DNA from: Clostridium sp.
GTDB lineage: Bacteria > Bacillota > Clostridia > Clostridiales > Clostridiaceae
Direction: 5' to 3'
Length of the DNA: 44,046 nt
NCBI RefSeq assembly: GCF_017888565.1
Contig: NZ_JAGHFX010000101.1
Location: 1-44,046 of the forward strand
Below the pieces are notes generated by a model. The model saw nothing but the letters and a program-made list of their open reading frames with translations, was not told the DNA's origin and made no database searches. Positions 18,781 to 27,152 of this stretch are shown piece after piece. The number at the start of each line of letters is the position of its first letter. The first letter of the stretch is position 1. Both the position numbers and the translations under genes were made by a program.

Positions 18781-18804
18781 AAAATATTATTTAGCGTTCA
18801 AATA

Positions 18805-19227
18805 TTATTTAGCGCCTGATAAAGCTTTTTCTGCTAAAGTTTTGAAAGAATCACTTGAACTTGTAGCACCAGCTACAGCGTCAACTGAAGCAACATCTTG
18901 CTTTTCAACTAAAGCTTCTTCTAATTTAGGGAAAGCTTCTGCTGGATTAGTACCCTTAGCTGACTTCATTTGAGCATTGTAGTCAGCATCATCTTTTTTG
19001 CTTCCTTTTTCGCCAACTTCATCATATTTAACTGTAGCGATTTTTCCATCTTTAACTTCTATTTCGATAGATGCTTCATATCCTCTTTCATCTTTTTCAG
19101 ATTTTTCAGTATATGTTCCGTCTTTTAATCCAGATTCTTGAGCTTTTTCTTTGTTTCCACATCCTACAAATACAGTAGTAGCTAATGCAGCAACTGCTAA
19201 TAAGCTTATAACTCTTCTTGATTTCAT
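18805..19227 (-). CDS. FMN-binding lipoprotein (minimal PplA-like electron carrier)
   Basis: A 140-residue lipoprotein: a signal peptide ending in the lipobox VFVGC, then one FMN-bind domain. The flavinylation segment DAVAGATSSS near the C-terminus fits the consensus in which ApbE attaches FMN to the Thr/Ser after GA. In Listeria the equivalent PplA carries two such sites and is the extracellular flavoprotein that passes electrons to iron; here there is one. The start is 19227, nine bases after GAGGGGG. It is divergent from ndh2 and upstream of its likely modifying enzyme. Confidence 0.9.
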   Translation of the reverse strand: MKSRRVISLLAVAALATTVFVGCGNKEKAQESGLKDGTYTEKSEKDERGYEASIEIEVKDGKIATVKYDEVGEKGSKKDDADYNAQMKSAKGTNPAEAFPKLEEALVEKQDVASVDAVAGATSSSDSFKTLAEKALSGAK

Positions 19228-19550
19228 AAAAAAAATCCCCCTCAAAATTATTTAATTTTTCTATTGAATGGTTTCAATTACTAGATAATTATACACAATA
19301 ATATATGGTTTTGATATTCGATTTTCTTATGATGTATAAGTATAAGTAATAGTGTTAAAAAATATACAATTAAGTCAAAGTATTGTGTTTCAATGGATTA
19401 ACCTAAAAAAGGGGTTGATTTGTGTGAGAAAAATTGTTAAAAAAACCACAAAAAAATAATTCGCACTATATGGACATATCATAAAATAGTGTATAGAATT
19501 AAATATGCTATTTTAGAATTATTTAAATGAAATGAAGGGATGGGTGCAAC
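19228..19550. other. Divergent control region between the FMN-lipoprotein and ndh2 genes
   Basis: About 320 bases without a gene. It holds a good promoter for ndh2 (19471-19499), a palindrome with arms CACTAT (19464-19469) and ATAGTG (19486-19491) around the ndh2 -35, and a minus-strand TATAAT (19288-19293) as a possible -10 for the lipoprotein gene, though no good -35 accompanies it. Confidence 0.6.
19471..19499 (+). promoter_or_regulatory. Predicted sigma-A promoter of ndh2
   Basis: TGGACA (19471-19476), 17-base spacer, TAGAAT (19494-19499); each hexamer differs from consensus by one base. The CACTAT/ATAGTG palindrome at 19464-19491 brackets the -35 and could be an operator. Confidence 0.6.
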
Positions 19551-21428
19551 ATGTCAAAAAATAAGATACTTGTTCTTGGTGCTGGATATGGTGGTGTGCG
19601 TACTGCTAAAAAACTAGCAAAGAAGTATAAAAAAAATAATGATGTGGAAATAACATTAATAGATAGAAATCCATATCATACTTTAATGACAGAATTACAT
19701 GAAGTTGCAGGGGGAAGAGTTCACCCTGAATCAGTTCAAGTAGAATTATGTAAAATTTTTGGTAAATCAAAGGTTAATGTAGTTACAGACTTTATAGAAA
19801 AAGTTGATACAGATAATAAAATGGTAAAGACTACATACGGAGAATACTCATATGATTATTTAGTAATAGGTACGGGTAGTGAACCAGCATTCTTTGGAGT
19901 TCCAGGAGTAAAGGAAAATGGATTTACTTTATGGTCATTTGAAGATGCGTTAAAGATAAGAAAGCATATACAAGACATGTTTGCTAAAGCAAGTCTAGAA
20001 AGAAATGCTGCGAAGAGAAAAGAAATGCTTACATTTATAGTAGCTGGATCTGGATTTACTGGAATAGAAATGGCTGGAGAGCTTTTAGAGTGGAAGACTA
20101 GATTAGCAAGAGAATATAATGTTGATGAAAGTGAAGTAACTTTAAAAGTTGTTGAAGCTATGGGAACTATCTTAAATATGTTAGATAGAAAACAAGCTGA
20201 TAAAGCAGAAAAATACATGGTTAAACATGGAATGGAAATATTAAAGAATTCTCCAATCGTTGAAGTTACTGAAAATAAGATAGTACTTAAGAGTGGTGAA
20301 AAAATAAATACAAGAACATTAATCTGGACTTGTGGAATACAAGCAAATCAAGATGCTAAGGAATATGGATTAGATACAGCAAGAGCAGGAAGATTACAAA
20401 CAAATGAGTTCATGCAAGCTGTTGGTAAGAAAGACGTATTCGTAGTTGGAGATATGGCTTATTTTGAAGAAGAAGCTGGAAAAGGAACACCTCAAATAGT
20501 TGAAGCTGCAGTTCAAACAGCAGATACAGTTGTTAAAAATATAGTTGCCTCAATTGAAAATAAAGAAATGCAAAAGTTCCAAGGAAAATACCATGGATTT
20601 ATGGTTTCAATTGGTGGTAGATATTGTGTTGCAAACTTAATGGGACTTAAGTTATCAGGATTCTTTGCTATGATAATGAAACATTTAGTTAACATACACT
20701 ACTTATTTGATGTAAATGATGTTCATGCAATATATAGTTATTTACAACATGAATTCTTTACTATGGAAGATAGAAGATCAGTAATGAGAGGTCATTTATC
20801 ATCTAAAGCAAACAGATTATGGCTTGTACCTTTAAGATTATATATAGGTTGTTTATGGTTAATTGAAGGTTTAAAGAAATTACTTGGTGAATCTACATGG
20901 GAAAAAATGTGGGATGCTGGTAGTATTAAAGGATTCTTCGATAATATAGCAATTGGTTCTGATAGTTGGACTAAAGCTGGAAATATAAATATGCCATTTA
21001 CATGGTTACAAGATGCTACATCTGGTGCTTCAGCTTCTACAGGAGAAGTTGCAACAGAATGGGCTACACCAATACTTAGCGAAGTTCCAGGTTGGTATGC
21101 TTCAATAATGCAAATAATGATGCCTAGTGCAGAAGTTGCTGTATGGTTCCAAAGAATTGTTGTATTAATGGAAATAGGAATGGGATTATGTTTAATAGCA
21201 GGATTATTTACGTTCATATTTAGTGCTGTTTCAGCAGGTATGGTAATAAACTTTATTTTATGTGCTATGGCTGGTTGGGATATTTTATGGTACTTCTTTG
21301 GTTCAATTGCATTAATGGGTGGTGCAGGTAGAACATTTGGATTAGATTATTATATAATGCCATGGATTACGAGATTGGCGGATAATTTCTGGCATGGTAA
21401 GAAAAAACCAATGTATAAAAATGTATAG
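19551..21428 (+). CDS. ndh2: Type II NADH dehydrogenase with C-terminal membrane domain (Ndh2)
   Basis: A 625-residue protein. Residues 1-420 are a type II NADH:quinone oxidoreductase with the FAD motif GAGYGG (8-15), the NADH-binding motif AGSGFTGIEMAGE, and the FAD-binding VVGDMA. Residues about 430-625 form an added membrane domain with four or five hydrophobic helices, resembling DoxX-type proteins. Normal Ndh-2 enzymes are about 400 residues; the long form with this extra domain is the one found in the Listeria extracellular electron transfer locus, where it feeds electrons to demethylmenaquinone. The start at 19551 has AGGGATGGG upstream. Confidence 0.95.
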   Translation: MSKNKILVLGAGYGGVRTAKKLAKKYKKNNDVEITLIDRNPYHTLMTELHEVAGGRVHPESVQVELCKIFGKSKVNVVTDFIEKVDTDNKMVKTTYGEYSYDYLVIGTGSEPAFFGVPGVKENGFTLWSFEDALKIRKHIQDMFAKASLERNAAKRKEMLTFIVAGSGFTGIEMAGELLEWKTRLAREYNVDESEVTLKVVEAMGTILNMLDRKQADKAEKYMVKHGMEILKNSPIVEVTENKIVLKSGEKINTRTLIWTCGIQANQDAKEYGLDTARAGRLQTNEFMQAVGKKDVFVVGDMAYFEEEAGKGTPQIVEAAVQTADTVVKNIVASIENKEMQKFQGKYHGFMVSIGGRYCVANLMGLKLSGFFAMIMKHLVNIHYLFDVNDVHAIYSYLQHEFFTMEDRRSVMRGHLSSKANRLWLVPLRLYIGCLWLIEGLKKLLGESTWEKMWDAGSIKGFFDNIAIGSDSWTKAGNINMPFTWLQDATSGASASTGEVATEWATPILSEVPGWYASIMQIMMPSAEVAVWFQRIVVLMEIGMGLCLIAGLFTFIFSAVSAGMVINFILCAMAGWDILWYFFGSIALMGGAGRTFGLDYYIMPWITRLADNFWHGKKKPMYKNV

Positions 21429-21466
21429 AAATAAGTAGAGTAAAGTATCATAATACTAAAATAATA

Positions 21467-21499
21467 TTATAAGGTAGGGTTTTATACTCTACCTTATAA
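21467..21499 (+). other. Intercistronic hairpin between ndh2 and eetA
   Basis: TTATAAGGTAG (21467-21477) pairs perfectly with CTACCTTATAA (21489-21499). No T-tract follows, so it looks more like a processing or stability element, or a weak attenuator, than a full terminator. Confidence 0.6.
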
Positions 21500-21556
21500 C
21501 ATATAAAACCTTATTACAAATTCATCCAATTATATTATAATGGAGATGATTAGTTT

Positions 21557-21937
21557 ATGTTTAAAAAGTTAGATTTTGTTATAATAGCAGTGTTAATGGT
21601 ATTATCCTTTCTTCCAGAAATTATTTTAGGAGCTTCAATAGGAAAAGGATATAACAATACATATGCCGAAATAACAGTTGCAGGAAAAATATATAAGACT
21701 ATACCTTTATCTGAACATAAGGGAGAAGAGACTATTGAAGTAAGGACTAAAGATGGATTTAACCTTATAAAGATAAAGGATAATAAAATAGGTATAATTG
21801 ATGCTGATTGTCCTGATAAGGTTTGTATGAAGCCTGAATATATAGATAAGCCGGGGCAAAGCTTAGTATGTCTTCCACATAGAGTTATGATAGAGATTAA
21901 AGGGAAGATAGATGATGATATTATACTATCACATTAA
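21557..21937 (+). CDS. eetA: NusG domain II membrane protein (EetA)
   Basis: A 126-residue protein with one N-terminal membrane helix (about 7-28) and an extracellular NusG domain II-like module. A CPDKVC motif (near residue 80) and a later CLPHR are typical of this family. Its position between an extended ndh2 and an eetB-type gene matches EetA of the flavin-based extracellular electron transfer pathway, proposed to help move electrons from quinone to exported flavoprotein. GGAGATGA lies upstream of the ATG, and eetB starts nine bases after the stop. Confidence 0.88.
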   Translation: MFKKLDFVIIAVLMVLSFLPEIILGASIGKGYNNTYAEITVAGKIYKTIPLSEHKGEETIEVRTKDGFNLIKIKDNKIGIIDADCPDKVCMKPEYIDKPGQSLVCLPHRVMIEIKGKIDDDIILSH

Positions 21938-21946
21938 GGAGGAGCT

Positions 21947-22459
21947 ATGAAAAAGACTAATAAAATTGTATATATAGGATTATTAGTAGCTCAAGCCTTA
22001 GTTTTACATATTATTGAGCGAATGATCCCAGTACCTTTTGTAACACCAGGTGCTAAGTTAGGTTTAGCCAACTTAATTACTGTTATTGCTTTATATACTT
22101 TAGATAATAGAAAAGATGCTTTTTTAGTATTATTTTTAAGACTTGCATTAAGTACTATGTTTGGAGGAAATTTATCATCATTTATGTATAGTGCGGCTGG
22201 AGGAATTTTAAGCTTTGGTGCAATGACTATTGTAAAAGATTTATTTAAGGATAAAGTTAGTATTATAGGTGTAAGCTCTGCAGGAGCAATATTTCATAAT
22301 GTAGGTCAATTAATAATTGCATCACTAATAGTAAAAAATATAGGCGTTATGTTATATTTACCAATTTTATCAACAGTAGGAATAGTCACAGGGATTTTTA
22401 TTGGAATAGCTGCAAATTATATTGTAGCACATTTAAGGAAATTACCAATGTTTAGGTAA
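21947..22459 (+). CDS. eetB: Gx-transporter/HepS-like membrane protein (EetB)
   Basis: A 170-residue membrane protein with about five helices, of the family annotated as heptaprenyl diphosphate synthase component I or Gx transporter, which resembles ECF transporter S components. Visible features are VTPGAKLGLANL and the Gly-rich FGGNLSSFMYSAAGG. In Listeria this is EetB, required with EetA for extracellular electron transfer. GGAGGA precedes the ATG, and it is coupled to eetA. Confidence 0.88.
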   Translation: MKKTNKIVYIGLLVAQALVLHIIERMIPVPFVTPGAKLGLANLITVIALYTLDNRKDAFLVLFLRLALSTMFGGNLSSFMYSAAGGILSFGAMTIVKDLFKDKVSIIGVSSAGAIFHNVGQLIIASLIVKNIGVMLYLPILSTVGIVTGIFIGIAANYIVAHLRKLPMFR

Positions 22460-22776
22460 TAGTAAATAGAATTATATAGGTTAAACTGAATAATATATTC
22501 TTAATTTTAGGATATAAATAATAAAAACATATAGAAATTATAATTAAGATTTTTATTTAATAAAATTTATCATAAATTAATAGTATTTAAGTAAAGTTAG
22601 TATTTATAAACTTATATAAAGATTAGCTAGTATATGATTTGAATTTAATATTTTACTTAAGTAAGTTAATTAATTATTAATATTATTATTTATTATGTAG
22701 ATAATTGATTGAACTAGACTAATAGGTAAAAATACTAAGTCTATGATTTAGACTATCACTAAGAAGGTGGATTGTA
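22460..22776. other. Long AT-rich leader before the prenyl synthase gene
   Basis: 317 bases without a convincing gene. Near the 3' end three short complementary boxes, TAGACT (22715-22720), AGTCTA (22738-22743) and TAGACT (22749-22754), allow two mutually exclusive 6-bp hairpins just before the ribosome site AAGGTGG. I see no terminator after eetB, so read-through is possible. Confidence 0.5.
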
Positions 22777-23742
22777 ATGGACAATATTTGGAATAATTAT
22801 CCTGAGATAAAACAAGAACTTGTTGGTGTATTGGATTTAATGAAAAAGAATGTTAAATGCAAGGACAAGAAAATCGAAAACTCCATAATAGAATTAATAG
22901 AATCAGGTGGTAAATTATTAAGACCTGCTTTTGTTTTAATAGGATCAAAATTTGGAAGCGCTGATACAGAAAAATCTATTCCAACTGCAGCTGTGATTGA
23001 AATGCTACATATGGCAACGTTAGTGCATGATGATGTAATAGACGACTCAAAGCTTAGAAGAGGTCAAGAAACTATCCAGTCCAAGTATGGAAAGGATTAT
23101 GCTGTATACATAGGGGATTATCTTTTCTGTGTATGTTTTAAAATTTTAGCGACAAGTGCTTCATTACAAGCTATAAAAGTAGATTCAAGAGCAATGTCAA
23201 GAATTTGCATGGGTGAAGTGAATCAACTAAACTCTAAATTTTCTATGAAACTATCAGTAAAAGATTATTTAAATAGAATTTCAGGAAAAACTGCGGAATT
23301 GTTTTCAATTTCATTATATTTAGGAGCAGCAGAATGTAATGCAGATGATAAGGTTAGTAAGGAACTTGGAAAAATAGGACATAACTTAGGTATGGCTTTT
23401 CAGATAATAGATGATATTTTAGACTATGAGGGAAATGATAATAGTATTAAAAAATCTGCAGCAAATGACTTGAAGCAAGGAATATATACTATCCCATTAA
23501 TTTATGCATATAGAAATAACAAATCAGCATTTGATGATGTTCTTGGAAAAGACTTTTATACGGAAGATGAAGTAAGTAATATAGTAAATTTAGTAAAAGA
23601 AAATGATGGAATAAAAATGGCTAAAGAATTAGCTGAAAAATATATGAAAAAGTGTTTTAAAGGAATTGATAAGCTTCCTAATAATGAATACAAAAATATA
23701 TTAAAGGAAATAGCCGAGTGGTTATTACTTAGAACATATTAA
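22777..23742 (+). CDS. hepT: Trans-polyprenyl diphosphate synthase (HepT/DmkB-like)
   Basis: A 321-residue all-alpha prenyltransferase with both aspartate-rich motifs: DDVID in LVHDDVIDD (first) and DDILD in QIIDDILDY (second), plus the GGKLLRP entry motif. It elongates farnesyl or geranylgeranyl diphosphate with isopentenyl diphosphate to make a quinone side chain. Its place after ndh2-eetA-eetB matches DmkB of Listeria. The naphthoquinone prenyltransferase DmkA, next to these genes in Listeria, is absent here. AGAAGGTGG precedes the ATG. Confidence 0.93.
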   Translation: MDNIWNNYPEIKQELVGVLDLMKKNVKCKDKKIENSIIELIESGGKLLRPAFVLIGSKFGSADTEKSIPTAAVIEMLHMATLVHDDVIDDSKLRRGQETIQSKYGKDYAVYIGDYLFCVCFKILATSASLQAIKVDSRAMSRICMGEVNQLNSKFSMKLSVKDYLNRISGKTAELFSISLYLGAAECNADDKVSKELGKIGHNLGMAFQIIDDILDYEGNDNSIKKSAANDLKQGIYTIPLIYAYRNNKSAFDDVLGKDFYTEDEVSNIVNLVKENDGIKMAKELAEKYMKKCFKGIDKLPNNEYKNILKEIAEWLLLRTY

Positions 23743-23775
23743 AGGGTTACTAAATTAAGTAACCCTTTAATATGT
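23739..23775. terminator. Bidirectional terminator between hepT and the lysR-type gene
   Basis: TTAAAGGGTTACT (23739-23751) pairs perfectly with 23758-23770 around a short loop. The hepT stop lies in the left arm and the stop of the convergent regulator gene lies within the hairpin. Confidence 0.8.
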
Positions 23776-24637
23776 TTTTTAGTGATTTTATGAATTCTGT
23801 ATTTATTTTATAAAATGAATTCAAATAATTTATGTATATTGGAAGAGAAAGAGAAAAATCTTCAATTTCTATTTTTTTTATGTTAGTTGTTGAACAATAA
23901 TTATTATATATGCTCATTGGAATAAAAGTGACAGCTTTACTGGATAAGACTCCATTTAATGCTGAGAAATATGAATTAGTGCTGTATAGTATGTTGAAAT
24001 TATCCAAATCTTTTTCCTCACAATTTAAAGCATTGCATAATGATTTTTTTAGGCAAGTTTTATCAGAGGTAAATATTATAGGTAAATCAAATAGCTGCTC
24101 CTTTTTTATTGAGTTAATTGGAAAATTAATATCAGATATCAAAACGATTTCATCAGATCCTATCTCCTTTGTGATAATTCCTTCATGAGACTCAGGTTTT
24201 TTGTAACATATATATATATCACATATATTATTTAGCAAGTTTGTGTTCGTACAGCATTCTATAGTATTAAGATTTATTGTATATGAATTATATAATTTTT
24301 TTAATTTTGATACAATAACAGGTAAGATGGTTAAGCTAATTGATTCTACAGCTTCAATTGATATGTACTTTTTTTTATTGATAGAGTTCAAAAGTTCCTC
24401 TTGCATTTTATTATAAGCACTAAGTATAGATTCACAATACTTAAATAAAATTTCTCCTTCAGGAGTTAGGCTAACGCCTTTATTACTTCTATTTAATAAC
24501 TTCACATTTAGCTTGTTTTCTAATTTTAATATTTGTTGACTTAGTGCAGATTGTGATATATGCGCATTTTTTGCTACAGTTGAAATACTTTTTGAGTTAG
24601 CAACTTGAAAAAAATAATTTAAACTATCTATATGCAT
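23750..24637 (-). CDS. LysR-family transcriptional regulator
   Basis: A 295-residue LysR regulator with the N-terminal winged helix (HISQSALSQQILKLE, about residues 25-42, then LLNRSNKGVSLTPEG) and a C-terminal effector domain (about 90-295). TAGGAG precedes the ATG. It is divergent from the solute-binding protein gene, with 131 bases between them, so that gene is its most likely target under the usual LysR arrangement. The effector is unknown. Confidence 0.93.
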   Translation of the reverse strand: MHIDSLNYFFQVANSKSISTVAKNAHISQSALSQQILKLENKLNVKLLNRSNKGVSLTPEGEILFKYCESILSAYNKMQEELLNSINKKKYISIEAVESISLTILPVIVSKLKKLYNSYTINLNTIECCTNTNLLNNICDIYICYKKPESHEGIITKEIGSDEIVLISDINFPINSIKKEQLFDLPIIFTSDKTCLKKSLCNALNCEEKDLDNFNILYSTNSYFSALNGVLSSKAVTFIPMSIYNNYCSTTNIKKIEIEDFSLSLPIYINYLNSFYKINTEFIKSLKNILKGYLI

Positions 24638-24768
24638 AACAATCTCCTATCTAATATTTTATATATTTAATTATTATAGTATAATACTCATTAAAAAGCA
24701 AAGTTATTTAACTTTATTAAATTTAGACTTATTAAGTATTATTAATTATATATTAGGATGTGATTTAG

Positions 24769-25881
24769 ATGAAAATTAGAAGGAAATTGTTGATATATCT
24801 TATAATAATTATATTTACTGTATTACTAGTAAATACACTAGTAATTAACACAAATGACCATACAATAAAAGGTGATATAAACATATGGGTTGAAGATAAA
24901 TATTATTCATATTTTACTTCTATTGCAAAAGAGTTTGAGGAAAATAATAAAAGGGTTAGCATCAAAGTTGTGAGTGTTAAGCAAGAAGAATACTTATATA
25001 AAATATTAAATACTTCTCAAGATGAATTACCTAATATAGTTCATTTGGATTTTAATGAGTTAAATATTATTAAAAATAGAATAAATTTCACTAATGAAAA
25101 TAAGGAAATAATTGAGACATATAATAAAAACTTTAATAATAGCAGACTAGAAGAAGTGAAGATAAAGGATAACTATTATGCAGTTCCATTTACATCTAAT
25201 CCAATAGCATTATATTTAAGAAGTGATATTTTAAAAAAATTTGGATATAAGATAGAGGATGTTAATAGCTGGGAAAACTTAATCGAAATTGGTAAAGATA
25301 TTTATACTAAGAGTAATGGAGAAATAAATATATTTTCTAGAAAAGATAAAAAAAATATAGAGCTTTTATTAGCTGCACAATTAGTTGATTATAAAGAGAC
25401 AAGTTACGAGATTAATAAAATTAATGAAATTATAAATTCAATATATAATGAATCTTTCATAGATGATAATAATTATCTTTGTAGAATTTCATCTATAGAT
25501 TTTTATAAGGAATTAATCGATGAAAATATAGCAGGAGTATGGGAATGTAAAAATCCACCAAGTTTTAATATAGGAGAAAATAAATTTTATGATATAGGTG
25601 GTGAAAACTTAGTAGCTTTAAATATTGAAAATAATAAGGAAGCTATAAAGAGTTTTATTTCATATGCGTCAACTAATAAAGAGTTATTATCAAAGGAAAT
25701 GTTAGAGTGTAATTTTGTACCTAGTTCCTTATATTCTTTAAGAACAAGGAATATAAAGAAAGAAGGAACTAAAGTAGAAGGGAATAGCCCTTTCCTAATA
25801 TTAAGCAATATAGTGGAAAAGGCTCCAGAGATAAAAAATTATAATAAATTTAGAGAAATAATATATACCCTATATAATTAG
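24769..25881 (+). CDS. Membrane-anchored ABC-type solute-binding protein, orphan
   Basis: A 370-residue protein with an N-terminal membrane helix (about 7-26) but no lipobox Cys, then an extracellular solute-binding fold of the sugar-binding family 1 type (GDINIWVEDKYYSYFTSIAKEF, then NNYYAVPFTSNPIALYLRSDIL-like segments). No ABC permease or ATPase gene is nearby. Its stop overlaps the convergent GT4 gene by four bases. Anchored, transporter-free binding proteins often serve as sensors, which is possible here given the divergent LysR gene, but this is inference. Confidence 0.75.
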   Translation: MKIRRKLLIYLIIIIFTVLLVNTLVINTNDHTIKGDINIWVEDKYYSYFTSIAKEFEENNKRVSIKVVSVKQEEYLYKILNTSQDELPNIVHLDFNELNIIKNRINFTNENKEIIETYNKNFNNSRLEEVKIKDNYYAVPFTSNPIALYLRSDILKKFGYKIEDVNSWENLIEIGKDIYTKSNGEINIFSRKDKKNIELLLAAQLVDYKETSYEINKINEIINSIYNESFIDDNNYLCRISSIDFYKELIDENIAGVWECKNPPSFNIGENKFYDIGGENLVALNIENNKEAIKSFISYASTNKELLSKEMLECNFVPSSLYSLRTRNIKKEGTKVEGNSPFLILSNIVEKAPEIKNYNKFREIIYTLYN

Positions 25882-26999
25882 AGCTTAGAGATTTCTTTAT
25901 AAGCCTCTAATGTTTTAATTGCAGTTTGTCTCCAAGAAAATTGGAGACTTCTTTCATATCCTTTTTTTGATAGTTCCTCTTTCAAATTATTATTGTTTAG
26001 TAAACTTAATAGTGAATCTTCAAGCTCTGTTTTACTAGAAGGATCTATTAACATGCATGAATCACCAGTAACTTCAGGAATTGATGTTGTATTAGATGTT
26101 ATAACTGGGGTCATACAGCTCATAGCTTCTAAAGGAGGTAGACCGAATCCCTCATAAAAAGACGGATAAACAAAGGCTTCTGCTCCATTATATAGAGTTG
26201 GAAGAAGAGCATCATCGATAAATCCTGTAAATAATATATTTTCGTTAGATGGCAATGACTTTGCAAGATCAACAAGCTTCTTTCCTTCATCTTTAAGTGA
26301 ACCAGCTAAAAGCAATATGTGAGGCTCCTTTAAATCTTTAGATATTTTATCAAAAGCTAAAATAAGTTCTCTAGCATTTTTACGTAAACTGAATCCACCT
26401 ATGTATAGTATATAGGGTTTGTTGAAGTTAAATTTTTCTTTAATATAGCTTTTACAATAATCTTTATCAAGTGGTTTGAAATTTGAGTTTGCTGCTAAAG
26501 GAGTAACGAATACCTTTTCTTCAGGAATATGATTAAAAAATTTTAAAATATCTCTTTTAGAATATTCTGAGACTGTAATAATTCCTTTAGAGTTATCAAT
26601 TATAGATGGCATATTTTTTAAAAATCTTTCTAAATATCCTCTCCCAGTAGTTTCAGGTAAAATATATGGAATTAAGTCATGTATAGTAACTACACAGTTA
26701 TTTTTATAATTTTCACAAAGTCCAATTCCATTTTGAGGAATGTGGTGAAGATCTATGTTATTATTTTTAATAAAGTTTGGAAAATAATAATTTTCGTAAA
26801 ATCCACTATGTTTTCTTGATGTAAAAATTATTTGGCTATTTTCTCTTTTATAACTTCCATAATTTTTTCCAGTCCAAAATAATGAATACTCATTTTCTTT
26901 ATCTATATTAAGCAATTCTCTAACAAGATTTTCAGTATAAGTACCAATTCCACTACCATTGTATAAGGTAATTCCTCTAGCATCTATAGATATTTTCAT
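25878..26999 (-). CDS. GT4 glycosyltransferase, CotSA-like
   Basis: A 373-residue GT-B glycosyltransferase of family 4. The N-terminal GSGIGTYTENL motif, the donor-site YIGGFSLRKN, and the EX7E motif in YEGFGLPPLEA are intact. AGGAGG precedes the ATG. It lies divergent to a cotS-type gene, and a close paralogue lies at 30028-31146, also beside cotS genes. In Bacillus, CotSA is a GT4 protein of the spore coat encoded with CotS, so a role in coat or exosporium glycosylation is likely. Sugar donor and acceptor are unknown. Confidence 0.85.
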   Translation of the reverse strand: MKISIDARGITLYNGSGIGTYTENLVRELLNIDKENEYSLFWTGKNYGSYKRENSQIIFTSRKHSGFYENYYFPNFIKNNNIDLHHIPQNGIGLCENYKNNCVVTIHDLIPYILPETTGRGYLERFLKNMPSIIDNSKGIITVSEYSKRDILKFFNHIPEEKVFVTPLAANSNFKPLDKDYCKSYIKEKFNFNKPYILYIGGFSLRKNARELILAFDKISKDLKEPHILLLAGSLKDEGKKLVDLAKSLPSNENILFTGFIDDALLPTLYNGAEAFVYPSFYEGFGLPPLEAMSCMTPVITSNTTSIPEVTGDSCMLIDPSSKTELEDSLLSLLNNNNLKEELSKKGYERSLQFSWRQTAIKTLEAYKEISKL

Positions 27000-27152
27000 A
27001 CTAATCCTCCTAAATTATCTTATATATTTATAGATATTATTTATTTTTTTATATATAACAGGATATTATTAATAATTTAATTCTGTGATAGTAAACACAA
27101 TAAAATATAGACTTTCATATAATGGCATTGAGTAATTATTAAGGAGAATTCT

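Noticed and set aside
19434..19451. Rex-like site TTGTTAA-N4-ACCACAA upstream of ndh2
   Set aside because: The left half is perfect, but the right half keeps only four of seven consensus bases, and such A/T strings are common here.
21514..21541. TTACAA-N16-TATAAT as a promoter for eetA
   Set aside because: The transcript would start near 21548, within the ribosome site of eetA (GGAGATGA), so it could not give a normally translated message; AT-rich chance match is more likely.
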